From NCBI GenBank assembly GCA_001303665.1, contig LJUF01000293.1:1-6234 (forward strand): 6,234 nucleotides of DNA, written 5' to 3'. Origin of the DNA: Phycisphaerae bacterium SM23_33. GTDB taxonomy: Bacteria; Planctomycetota; Phycisphaerae; SM23-33. The notes beneath the pieces are model-generated. The model had not been told where the DNA came from, ran no database searches, and saw only the letters and a program-made list of their open reading frames with translations. How positions within the stretch are numbered: the first letter of the stretch is position 1; each line of letters begins with the position of its first letter. The position numbers and the translations under genes were made by a program. This document shows positions 1 through 6,211 of this stretch, in pieces.

Positions 1-2
1 AG

Positions 3-665
3 GCGAACACCCTGGCCGTGGTGGACTACACCCTGCGGATGATCATCGAGTTGAACCGGCGCTTCTGGCCGCTGGCCGGGCCGGTGACGGCCGAGCAGTT
101 CCTGGCCATGCGCAAGAACAGCTACGGCCGCTTCCTGGCCGGCCTGACGCTGGGGATCGTCGGGGCGGGGCGGATCGGCTCCCGGGTCGGCAGGGCCGCC
201 GCCGCCCTGGGCATGAAGGTCCTCTACAACGACATCAAGGACATCCAGCTGGACTACCCGGCCGAGGCGGTGGACAAGTCCACGCTGTACGCCCGCAGCG
301 ACGTCGTCAGCCTGCACGTGCCGCTGACCGAGCTGACCCGGCGCCTAATCGACGCCGAGGCGCTGCGGCAGTTCAAGCCCGGCGCCCAGCTGATCAACTG
401 CGCCCGCGGGGCGTGCGTGGTGGCGGCGGACCTGGCCCAGGCGGTTCGCAGCGGGCACATTTCCGGGGCGGTGATCGACTGCCACGAGCCCGAGCCCCCG
501 CCGCCGGAGTATCCGCTGTTCGGGCTGGGCAACGTCATCCTCACCCCGCACGTGGCCGCCCGAGTGCCGGCCGCCCTGGAGGCCATGTGCGACGTGGTCT
601 GCGACGTGGCCGCCGTGCTGGAGGGCCGGCCGCCGAAATACCCCGCCGAGGAAGGTAGTTACTGA
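3..665 (+). CDS. D-isomer-specific 2-hydroxyacid dehydrogenase, 5'-truncated by window edge
   Basis: NAD(P)-dependent oxidoreductase of the D-2-hydroxyacid dehydrogenase family (phosphoglycerate, glycerate and lactate dehydrogenase relatives), which interconverts 2-hydroxyacids and 2-oxoacids in the cytoplasm. The frame is open to the left edge, reading ANTLAVVDYTLRMI, which resembles the conserved helix before the nucleotide-binding domain, so the true start lies outside the window. Counting the GTG at 18 as residue 1, the dinucleotide motif GIVGAGRIGSRVG is at 46-58 and D72 ends the second strand, where NAD-preferring members have an acidic residue. The catalytic triad is visible: R130 in NCARG, E159 in HEPEP and H178 in LTPHVA. 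The missing part is most of the N-terminal substrate-binding domain, so the substrate cannot be assigned. The family call is secure. The next gene has its own promoter, so operon membership would be with genes to the left. Confidence 0.92.
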   Translation, partial: ANTLAVVDYTLRMIIELNRRFWPLAGPVTAEQFLAMRKNSYGRFLAGLTLGIVGAGRIGSRVGRAAAALGMKVLYNDIKDIQLDYPAEAVDKSTLYARSDVVSLHVPLTELTRRLIDAEALRQFKPGAQLINCARGACVVAADLAQAVRSGHISGAVIDCHEPEPPPPEYPLFGLGNVILTPHVAARVPAALEAMCDVVCDVAAVLEGRPPKYPAEEGSY

Positions 666-747
666 GGCGCCGGGGGCTGGTTTGCGTTTCCGGCCCAGAC
701 CTGCCCGCCCGGGCTGGGCACGATTGGCCCTGCCGGGGCGTTAAAAA

Positions 748-776
748 GTGGGGCTGGGTCAGCCCCGCAATTTGTT
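748..776 (+). terminator. Weak hairpin, possible terminator of the dehydrogenase gene
   Basis: GGGGCT (750-755) and AGCCCC (761-766) form a 6-bp stem around a 5-nt loop, extendable to 8 bp with one G-T pair (748-768). An A-rich tract (742-747) precedes it and AATTTGTT follows. The 3' side runs into the -35 box of the next promoter. The T-tract is poor, so termination is tentative; it could equally be an operator-like palindrome. Confidence 0.3.
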
Positions 777-802
777 GACACGCCCGGGGGCGAGCCTATA
801 AT
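775..802 (+). promoter_or_regulatory. Consensus sigma-70-type promoter for the HEAT-repeat gene
   Basis: A TTGACA -35 box (775-780) and a TATAAT -10 box (797-802) are separated by 16 bp. Both hexamers match the housekeeping consensus exactly, which is unlikely by chance in such GC-rich DNA. Transcription would begin near 808-810, giving a leader of about 135 nt before the ATG at 945. I saw no recognisable riboswitch in that leader; it holds a short CATC repeat near 851-861 and an AGGAG-like stretch near 882-886 with no start codon after it. Confidence 0.8.
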
Positions 803-944
803 CGCGGCAGGTCTTGGCTCGGCAGAGGCGGCCGGGCGGGAAGCCGACGTCATCCATCCATCGTCATAACGGTCGCACAACACAGGAGCCCTGAAAAGGA
901 CCGGAAGCTCATTCCTTGCTGAACCTTATTTGTCTGGAGGCATC

Positions 945-3171
945 ATGCGAAGCGCTGTGTTGAACCCACGCTGGGCGGTTTGGGCGGCCTTGCTGGCCGC
1001 TGCGTTGATCGGCGGGAACAGCCTGGCGCAGGCGCCGGCCCCGGCCACAGCCCCGGCCACCGAGGTGGACGCCAAGCTGGCGGACCTGTGGAACAACTTC
1101 CTTTACTACATCCTGCAAGCCCGGCCGGATGTGGCCCTCAGCCACGGAAAGGCGATCCTCGATTCAGACCCCGACCCGCGCCAGGTCTACTATTTGTCGG
1201 TCGAGACCGACAAGAGCGGGGCCACGCTGGCCCGCGGCCGGGGGATGAAGGAGCTCGAGGCGACCATAGACAAGGTCGTGGCCCTGATCGAGCAGGGCGC
1301 CCTGGCCGTCCGCATGGACGCACCGGAGATCGGGCGGTGGATCCAGATGCTGGGCGGCTCGCCGCGGCAGATGCAGATGGCCGCGGGGCGGCTGGTGTAT
1401 TCCGGCGAGTATGCCGTGCCGCAGCTGATCGCCGCCCTGGAGGACCCCCAGACCAGCCAGGAGGTCAAGATGCGGATCACCAACGTCCTGCCCCAGTTGG
1501 GCAAGGATGCGGTCCGGCCGCTGTGCGAGGCGTTGCAGACCAAGGACGCGCCGGCGCAAGAGATCGTCGTCCGCACGCTGGGCAAGATCGGCTACCGGCA
1601 CGCGGCCCCGTATCTGAAGGAGCTGGCCGCCGGCAAGGACGTGCTGGCGCGGACGCGCCAGACGGCCGAGGCCGCCCTGGTCGCCTGCGCCGGCCGCAGC
1701 GCCCCGAGCAAGCCCGCCGCCGAGCTGTTCTACGAGCTGGCCGAGAGCTACTACAAGCGGGCCGAATCCGTCAACCCCGACTCCCGATACGACACCGCCA
1801 ACGTCTGGCACTGGCAGGAGGGGCTGGGGGTGACGTACAAGGTCGTCCCCCGGGCCATCCTCAATGAGATCTACGCCATGCGCTGCGCCCGCCAGGCGCT
1901 GGCCCACGACAGCAAGTTCGACCCAGCCATCCCGCTGTGGCTGGCGGCCAACTTCCGCAAGCAGGCGAATCTCAGCGACGAGAACGGCCGGTCTCCCCGA
2001 GGTCCAGGACCCCACGCAGCCGGCGGCTCAGCCCGCCCCGGCCTATTACGCCAAGGCCGCCGGCGCGAAGTACCTTCAGGCGGTGCTGGAGCGGGGGCTG
2101 GAGGAGGGCAACCTGGCCGTCGCCGTCGGCGCCATCGCCGCCCTGCGGGACACTACCGGGGCGGAGAGCCTCATCACCACCATGGACCGGCAGGGCGGTG
2201 CCCAGCCGCTGGTGGCGGCGCTGAACTGCCCGACCCGGCTGGTCCGGTACATGGCCGCGGAGACGCTGGCCCTGGCCCGGCCGAACAGGCGCTTCACCGG
2301 CTCGCACCTGGTGGTGCCGCGGCTGGTGGAGGCGGTTCGCCAGACCGGCGCCATGGCCGTGGTGCTGGGCGATCCCGACCTGGACCACCGCAACAAGGTC
2401 AAGGACCTCCTGCGGGCCGCCGGCTGCCGCGTCTTCGACGCCGACAGCTTCGGCCAGGCCCTCCAGGACGCCCAGGACGCCGGCGGCGTGGACGTGTGCT
2501 TCATCGCCACCAACATCGCCGGCCCCGGCTTCAAGGAGGCCGTCATCAGGCTGCGGACCGAGGAGATCCTCAGCCGGCTGCCCGTCGTCGCCCTGGCCCG
2601 GCTGGCCGAGACCAGCGACGCACGCGAAATGGCGAAGACCGATCCCCTCCTGCTGCTGCTGGCCGAGGAAGAGACCGAGGCCGCCGGCGTGCAGGACGTC
2701 CTCAAGAAGATCGGCGAGCTGGTGAACACGCTGCCGCCGGAGGAGGCCGCCGATTGGGCCATCCGCGCCGCCGCGGCCTTGAGAATGCTGGCCGACACCG
2801 GCAACGTCGTCTACGACCTCACCTCCGCCGTCAAGCCGCTGATCGCCGCCCTGGCTGACAAGCGCGACCCGGTGCGGATCGCGGCGGCCGGGGCCCTGGC
2901 CCCGCTGGGAGCGGCCCAGTCGCAGAGGGCCATCGCCGACCTGGCCGACGACGCCGAGGCCAGCGAGGAAGTTCGCCTGGCCGGCTACGCCTGCCTGAGC
3001 GAGTCGGTCCGGCTGTTCGGCAATCAGCTCACCGAGAAGCAGATCAAGGCCATCATTGACGTGGTCACCGCGGCCGGGTCGTTGAAGCTCCGCGAGGCCG
3101 CCGCCCAGGCACTGGGCGCCCTGAACCTGCCCTCGGAGCAGATCAAGCAGCTCATCGTCACCAACAAGTGA
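945..3171 (+). CDS. Exported HEAT-repeat protein with a receiver-like domain, frameshifted
   Basis: Joining the two frames gives a protein of about 741 residues, probably a periplasmic or envelope scaffold; no enzymatic role is evident. The ATG at 945 is chosen because GGAGG (936-940) sits 4 nt upstream; a TTG at 930 in the same frame would place that ribosome site inside the gene. Residues 1-28 look like a signal peptide: a basic start, a hydrophobic stretch AVWAALLAAALIGG, and probable cleavage after SLA before QAPAPA. HEAT-like helix pairs occupy about 138-245, a TPR-like helix about 258-275, and a conserved-looking core (WHW at 288-290, then LWLAANFRKQANL) about 285-345. After the frame change come more HEAT repeats (about 366-468), a receiver-like fold (about 470-575) and C-terminal HEAT repeats (about 606-741). 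The first frame continues by chance to a stop at 2856-2858, but after about 1998 its translation is low-complexity G/P/R/A and not credible. The break may be a sequencing error, a real mutation or recoding. Confidence 0.8.
1986..1998 (+). other. Frameshift site inside the HEAT-repeat gene
   Basis: HEAT-protein sequence reads well up to ...NLSDENGR in the frame starting at 945, and continues as PEVQDPTQPAAQ in the next frame (+1). One extra base explains it. The best candidate is the CCCC run at 1995-1998; dropping one C gives ENGRSPEVQDP. An extra T at 1992 would give ENGRLPEVQDP and is equally readable. No stop codon is involved, so the two frames overlap openly for hundreds of bases. CCC followed by C and a CGA codon is a conceivable +1 slip site, but I see no stimulatory Shine-Dalgarno-like element. 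Confidence 0.75.
1999..3171 (+). CDS. C-terminal part of the HEAT-repeat protein (HEAT, receiver-like, HEAT)
   Basis: This is the second-frame portion of the gene above, listed separately because an automatic caller would report it as its own gene; that frame is open from 1864. No good ribosome site precedes a start near the frame change, and the first repeats continue those upstream, so it is not an independent gene. In joined numbering, residues 366-468 hold HEAT helices, including QPLVAALNCPTRLVRYMAAETLA, which is cut here for length only by the repeat boundary. Residues 470-575 alternate strand and helix like a response-regulator receiver: MAVVLGDPDLDHR, then VDVCFIATNIAG (from 515), then LPVVALARLAE (from 545). 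The usual phospho-acceptor Asp at the end of strand 3 is replaced around T/N, so phosphorylation is unlikely. Residues 606-741 are further HEAT repeats. The gene ends with TGA at 3169-3171, 18 nt before a strong hairpin. Confidence 0.75.
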   Translation, partial: EVQDPTQPAAQPAPAYYAKAAGAKYLQAVLERGLEEGNLAVAVGAIAALRDTTGAESLITTMDRQGGAQPLVAALNCPTRLVRYMAAETLALARPNRRFTGSHLVVPRLVEAVRQTGAMAVVLGDPDLDHRNKVKDLLRAAGCRVFDADSFGQALQDAQDAGGVDVCFIATNIAGPGFKEAVIRLRTEEILSRLPVVALARLAETSDAREMAKTDPLLLLLAEEETEAAGVQDVLKKIGELVNTLPPEEAADWAIRAAAALRMLADTGNVVYDLTSAVKPLIAALADKRDPVRIAAAGALAPLGAAQSQRAIADLADDAEASEEVRLAGYACLSESVRLFGNQLTEKQIKAIIDVVTAAGSLKLREAAAQALGALNLPSEQIKQLIVTNK

Positions 3172-3189
3172 GCCGGCGCACGACTGTTC

Positions 3190-3218
3190 ACAAAGGCGGG
3201 CCTCGTGCCCGCCTTTGT
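3190..3218. terminator. Bidirectional hairpin terminator between converging genes
   Basis: ACAAAGGCGGGC (3190-3201) and its exact complement GCCCGCCTTTGT (3207-3218) make a perfect 12-bp stem with a 5-nt loop (3202-3206). The A/T-rich base of the stem supplies a short T-run on either strand. It lies 18 nt after the HEAT gene stop and 76 nt after the end of the minus-strand SDR, so it can end transcripts arriving from both sides. Confidence 0.8.
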
Positions 3219-3294
3219 TACGCGCGGGCCTCCGGCGGCCGAGGGGCAACTCCGTTAGCTTCCGCGCGGCCGGGACGCCAACGCAGTGCCCCGC

Positions 3295-4059
3295 TCAGTG
3301 CGCCGTCCAGCCCCCGTCCACGGTCAGCGCCGCCCCGGTGACGTAGCCGGCCGCCGGGCTGGCCAGGAAGACCGCCGGGGCGCGGATTTCGTGCATCTGG
3401 CCGAAGCGGCCCATGGGCACGTTGGCCAGCAGGGCGGCGGCGGCCTGGGGGTTTTCCAGCAGCGGGCGGTTGATCTCCGTGGCGAACGGGCCCGGGCAGA
3501 TGCAGTTGACGGTCACCCCAGTGGTGGCCAGCTCCACCGCCAGCGTCCGCGTCAACTGCAGCACCGCCCCCTTGGATGCACAGTAGCTGACCCGTTCGGC
3601 CAGGCCCACCAGCGACAGGGCCGAGCCCATGTTGATGATCCGCCCGTAGCCGGCCCGGACCATGTGCGGCACCGCCGCCCGGCAGCAGTAGTAAACGCCC
3701 GTGACGTTGACCTGCTGGATCCGCTGCCAGTCCTGGTCCTTGATCTGATCGAACGGCGAGCGGATGTTGATGCCGGCGCTGTTGATGAGGATGTCGAGCC
3801 GGCCGAGCTGCTCCATCGTCCGGGCCACCGCCGATTCGACGGACCGGCGGTCGGTCACGTCCAGCACGACGGGCAGGACCTTTCGGTTCGTCGCGGCGGC
3901 GATCTGGTCGGCGGCGCCGGCGATGTCGGCCTCGGTCCGCGAGCCGATCACCAGGTCGGCCCCGGCCTCGGCCAGGGCCGTCGCCATCTCCTTGCCCAGC
4001 CCGCGTGAGCCGCCGGTCACCAGGCCCACCCGCCCGCTGAGGTCAAACAGGTCATTCAT
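3295..4059 (-). CDS. Classical SDR family oxidoreductase, FabG / gluconate 5-dehydrogenase-like
   Basis: A 254-residue NAD(P)-dependent short-chain dehydrogenase, cytoplasmic, of normal family length. The cofactor motif TGGSRGLG is at 15-22, R41 at the end of strand 2 favours NADPH, and D67 in LDVTD should contact the adenine. INSAG (92-96) is a variant of the usual NNAG. The catalytic tetrad is N118, S146, Y159 and K163 (YCASK), with the normal 13-residue Ser-Tyr spacing. The end (TGAALTVDGGWTAH) is typical of FabG-like members. The opening FDLSGRVGLVTGGSRGLG resembles gluconate 5-dehydrogenases, but 3-oxoacyl-ACP reductase or another sugar/polyol dehydrogenase cannot be excluded. The ATG at 4057-4059 is preceded by GGAGG (4066-4070 on this strand) at 6-nt spacing. 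It is transcribed away from the PLP-enzyme operon and towards the HEAT gene. Confidence 0.93.
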   Translation of the reverse strand: MNDLFDLSGRVGLVTGGSRGLGKEMATALAEAGADLVIGSRTEADIAGAADQIAAATNRKVLPVVLDVTDRRSVESAVARTMEQLGRLDILINSAGINIRSPFDQIKDQDWQRIQQVNVTGVYYCCRAAVPHMVRAGYGRIINMGSALSLVGLAERVSYCASKGAVLQLTRTLAVELATTGVTVNCICPGPFATEINRPLLENPQAAAALLANVPMGRFGQMHEIRAPAVFLASPAAGYVTGAALTVDGGWTAH

Positions 4060-4110
4060 CTTTCGCCTCCGAAGGATCCCGGGTGCAGGCCCGGCTGCCC
4101 ATCGTGCAGG

Positions 4111-4140
4111 ATTATTGCCGGGCCGCCGCGGGCGTGTCCA
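4111..4140 (-). promoter_or_regulatory. Promoter for the minus-strand SDR
   Basis: Reading the minus strand, TGGACA (4140-4135) and AATAAT (4116-4111) are 18 bp apart, each five of six to the sigma-70 consensus. Predicted initiation near 4104 leaves a leader of about 45 nt that contains the GGAGG ribosome site. Confidence 0.55.
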
Positions 4141-4173
4141 GACAAGCTCCCGGCCGGCGATTCGACGCTCAGC

Positions 4174-4202
4174 TCGCCATCCGCCTTGCCGTGGCGTAAA
4201 CT
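4174..4202 (+). promoter_or_regulatory. Possible promoter for the PLP-enzyme / SDR operon
   Basis: TCGCCA (4174-4179) and TAAACT (4197-4202) are 17 bp apart, a weak -35 with a fair -10. Initiation near 4208-4210 would place the AGGAG at 4211-4215 almost at the 5' end of the message, which is tight. The assignment rests mainly on position in the divergent intergenic gap. Confidence 0.3.
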
Positions 4203-4222
4203 ACGGCGGCAGGAGAACGGTC

Positions 4223-4300
4223 ATGGCGACAACGGACCGCCGCGATTGCCCGGCCGTGGTTTCATGCCCTCGCGGAGTTCGGGAGGCAGCGGAATCGTGA
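4223..4300 (+). CDS. Putative 25-codon leader ORF overlapping the PLP-enzyme start
   Basis: An ATG at 4223 is preceded by AGGAG (4211-4215) at 7-nt spacing, a better ribosome site than the downstream gene has. It encodes 25 residues starting MATTDRRDCP, with two Cys and two Thr but no recognised domain or run of one regulatory amino acid. Its TGA (4298-4300) overlaps the GTG start (4297-4299) of the PLP enzyme as GTGA, the arrangement typical of translational coupling. It may be a coupling leader, a small protein or chance. No attenuator-type alternative hairpins were evident by eye. Confidence 0.4.
   Translation: MATTDRRDCPAVVSCPRGVREAAES
4281..4286 (+). promoter_or_regulatory. Ribosome binding site deciding the PLP-enzyme start
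   Basis: GGGAGG lies 10 nt before the GTG at 4297. The in-frame ATG at 4312 has its purines (GGAG) directly abutting it, too close to function, and the ATG at 4264 and TTG at 4186 lack a comparable site. Confidence 0.6.
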
Positions 4301-5379
4301 GCATCTCGGAGATGGCCACGCCGGCGCTGGTGATTGATGAGGCGGTCGTGCGGCGGAACATCGGCCGCATGGCGGCGTACGCGGCCGAGCACGGCCTGGC
4401 GCTGCGGCCGCACGCCAAGACGCACAAGTCGCTGCGGATGGCCCGGCTGCAACTGTCGGCCGGGGCGGTCGGGCTGGCCGCCGCCAAGGTGGGCGAGGCG
4501 GAGACCCTGGCCGAGGCCTGCGACGACCTGCTGATCGCCTACCCGGCCGTGGATGAGCCCCGCTGCCGCCGCATCGCCGAGCTGGCCCGCGAGAAGACGA
4601 TCCGCGTGGCGGTGGACTCGGCCTTTGCCGCCGACGCCCTGGCTACGGCCGCCCGGGAGGCCGGCAGCACCGTCGGCGTGCTGGTGGAGGTGGACGTGGG
4701 CTTCCGCCGCACCGGCGTGCAGTCGCCGCAGGCGGCCCTGGCGCTGGCCCGGCACCTGGACCGCACCCGCGGCGTGCGTCTGGATGGCATCATGTGTTTT
4801 CCCGGCCACGTCACCGGACCGGCGGATGAGCAGGACCTCTCGCCGGTGGCGGAAATGCTGGCCGAGACGCTGGAGTTGTGGTCCGCCGGCGGGCTGGCGG
4901 CCGGCATCGTCTCCGGTGGCTCCACGCCGACGGCCTACCAGTCGCACCGCATCCCGGCCCTGACGGAGATCCGCCCCGGCACGTACATCTACAACGACAT
5001 GAACACCGTCGCGGGCGGCCACTGCGGTGTCGAGGATTGCGCCGTCCGGGTGGCCTGCACCGTCGTCAGCGACGCCGTGCCGGGCAAGGTCGTCATTGAC
5101 GCCGGCAGTAAGGCCCTCGGCAGCGATCCCGCCAGGACGGCCGATGGCGGCTTCGGCCGCGTCGTGGAGTATCCCGAGGCCCGCCTCGTCCGGCTCAGCG
5201 AAGAGCACGGCGAGGTGGGCGTGACCGGCTGCGAGCGCAGGCCGGCCCTCGGTGAGCGCGTGCACGTCATCCCGAACCACATCTGCCCATGCGTGAACCT
5301 CTACGACCAGGCTTGGCTGCGGCGCGAGGACGGGCAATGGGAACCCATGCCCGTCGATGCCCGCGGGCGGCTGTCGTAG
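4297..5379 (+). CDS. PLP-dependent D-threonine aldolase / D-serine dehydratase (DSD1) family enzyme
   Basis: A fold-type III (alanine racemase-like) PLP enzyme of 360 residues, a normal length for the family, acting on D-amino acids that carry a beta-hydroxyl. D-threonine aldolases split them to glycine plus an aldehyde; DSD1-type enzymes deaminate D-serine to pyruvate and ammonia. With the GTG start, TPALVID (8-14) opens the barrel, K41 in RPHAKTHK is the expected PLP Schiff-base lysine, SGGSTPT near 207-213 should hold the phosphate, and RPGTYIYND and DAGSKALGSD are family signatures. The metal site PNHIC gives H328 and C330. A His-x-Cys zinc pair is known in eukaryotic D-serine dehydratase, while the structurally studied Alcaligenes D-threonine aldolase has His-x-Asp; the exact reaction therefore stays open. 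An SDR follows 27 nt downstream, probably in the same operon, and translation may be coupled to the short ORF upstream. Family call strong, substrate uncertain. Confidence 0.9.
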   Translation: MSISEMATPALVIDEAVVRRNIGRMAAYAAEHGLALRPHAKTHKSLRMARLQLSAGAVGLAAAKVGEAETLAEACDDLLIAYPAVDEPRCRRIAELAREKTIRVAVDSAFAADALATAAREAGSTVGVLVEVDVGFRRTGVQSPQAALALARHLDRTRGVRLDGIMCFPGHVTGPADEQDLSPVAEMLAETLELWSAGGLAAGIVSGGSTPTAYQSHRIPALTEIRPGTYIYNDMNTVAGGHCGVEDCAVRVACTVVSDAVPGKVVIDAGSKALGSDPARTADGGFGRVVEYPEARLVRLSEEHGEVGVTGCERRPALGERVHVIPNHICPCVNLYDQAWLRREDGQWEPMPVDARGRLS

Positions 5380-5392
5380 CCGCCCCGCGAGA

Positions 5393-5398
5393 AGGGAG
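5393..5398 (+). promoter_or_regulatory. Ribosome binding site of the downstream SDR
   Basis: AGGGAG stands 8 nt before the ATG at 5407 within the 27-nt gap after the PLP-enzyme stop. It supports that start and independent initiation within a shared transcript; no promoter fits in the gap. Confidence 0.65.
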
Positions 5399-5406
5399 CT
5401 TCGGAC

Positions 5407-6210
5407 ATGAGCCACAGGCCGGTGGCGATCGTGACGGGCGCGTCCAGCGGGATCGGCGCGGAGACGGCGCTGGCCCTCGCCCGCCGCGGCTACGCCGTGG
5501 TGCTGGCCGCCAGGCGGGCCGACAGGCTTCAGGAGGCTGCCGAACGTTGCGAGCAGGCCGGCGGCCTCGCCCGCGTGACGGTCACCGACGTGGCCGTGGA
5601 AAAGCAGGTCAAGACCCTGGTGGCCGGGGCCGTCGAGGAGTTCGGCCGGCTGGACGCGATGGTCAACAACGCCGGCCTCGGGGTGTTCGCCCGCGCCCAC
5701 GAGACCACTACCCAGGACATGCGAGCGATCTTCGAGGTCAATTTCTTCGGGCTGTTCTACGGCTGCAAGGCGGCCGCGGCGGTGATGACCCGCCAGCGGA
5801 GCGGGCATATCTTCAACGTCTCCTCGGTGCTGGGGAAGCGTGGCTCGCCGTTTCACGGGGCGTACAGCGCCACGAAGTTCGCCGTCTGCGGGCTGACCGA
5901 CGCCCTGCGGGTGGAGCTGATGCCTTACAACATCCGCGTCACCTGCGTGCTTCCGGCGCTGACGGCGACGGAGTTCTTCAAGGGCTCGCCGCGCGGCCGG
6001 GCGGCCCGCTCAGGATTCCGGAAGTGGCAGGGCATTGTGCCGGCACGGCTGGTCGGCGAGAGGATTGCGGCGGCGGTGGGCAAGTCCAGGCCGGAAATCC
6101 TCTTCTCTGCCGGCGGCAGGCTGCTGACGGTCATCTCGGCCCTGTGGCCGCGTGCCGCCGACGCCATGATGAGAATCTACCTCGACGACCTGGTCAAGAA
6201 TCTAAAATAG
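5407..6210 (+). CDS. Classical SDR family NAD(P)-dependent oxidoreductase
   Basis: A 267-residue short-chain dehydrogenase. TGASSGIG (10-17) binds the cofactor; R36 and R37 after strand 2 favour NADPH; NNAG is at 87-90; the catalytic residues are N112, S140, Y153 and K157 (YSATK), with 13 residues between Ser and Tyr. After the core, LPALTATEFF is the usual substrate-loop region. The last 60 or so residues form a basic then hydrophobic tail (GRLLTVISALWP, MMRIYLDDLVKNLK) rather than the short DGG end of FabG-type enzymes. This resembles the SDRs related to DltE/YqjQ-like proteins and could allow membrane-surface association, which is inference. It is quite different from the minus-strand SDR, so the two are not a recent duplication. 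The short gap after the PLP enzyme suggests co-transcription. Substrate unknown; a carbonyl product or related hydroxy-compound of the neighbour is possible. Confidence 0.92.
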   Translation: MSHRPVAIVTGASSGIGAETALALARRGYAVVLAARRADRLQEAAERCEQAGGLARVTVTDVAVEKQVKTLVAGAVEEFGRLDAMVNNAGLGVFARAHETTTQDMRAIFEVNFFGLFYGCKAAAAVMTRQRSGHIFNVSSVLGKRGSPFHGAYSATKFAVCGLTDALRVELMPYNIRVTCVLPALTATEFFKGSPRGRAARSGFRKWQGIVPARLVGERIAAAVGKSRPEILFSAGGRLLTVISALWPRAADAMMRIYLDDLVKNLK

Positions 6211-6211
6211 T

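Noticed and set aside
930..944. TTG at 930 as the start of the HEAT protein
   Set aside because: The GGAGG at 936-940 would lie inside the coding region, and the signal peptide is better placed from the ATG at 945.
1999..2858. Continuation of the first HEAT frame to a stop at 2858 as genuine protein
   Set aside because: After the frame change the translation becomes G/P/R/A-rich with no HEAT pattern, while the other frame carries clear repeats and the receiver-like fold.
1972..3249. Long open frame on the minus strand (425 codons) opposite the HEAT gene
   Set aside because: It is low-complexity G/Q/L/R/A without family motifs and extends through the terminator; it is an antisense shadow.
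4186..4296. TTG at 4186 or ATG at 4264 as the PLP-enzyme start
   Set aside because: Family members begin only a few residues before TPALVID. The extra N-terminal residues are unlike the family, and the TTG overlaps the likely promoter.
3764..4300. Plus-strand open frame of 178 codons running into the leader ORF
   Set aside because: Most of it is antisense to the minus-strand SDR and crosses its promoter; only the last 25 codons have a ribosome site.
4201..5856. Long open frame on the minus strand (551 codons) opposite the PLP enzyme and second SDR
   Set aside because: Its translation is rich in G, R, H, A and P with no domain, and it lies opposite two clearly recognisable enzymes. It results from the high third-position GC of the real genes.
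3295..6210. The two SDR genes as a duplicated pair or inverted repeat
   Set aside because: They share only SDR core motifs and differ in cofactor loop, length and C-terminal region, so a recent duplication is not supported.
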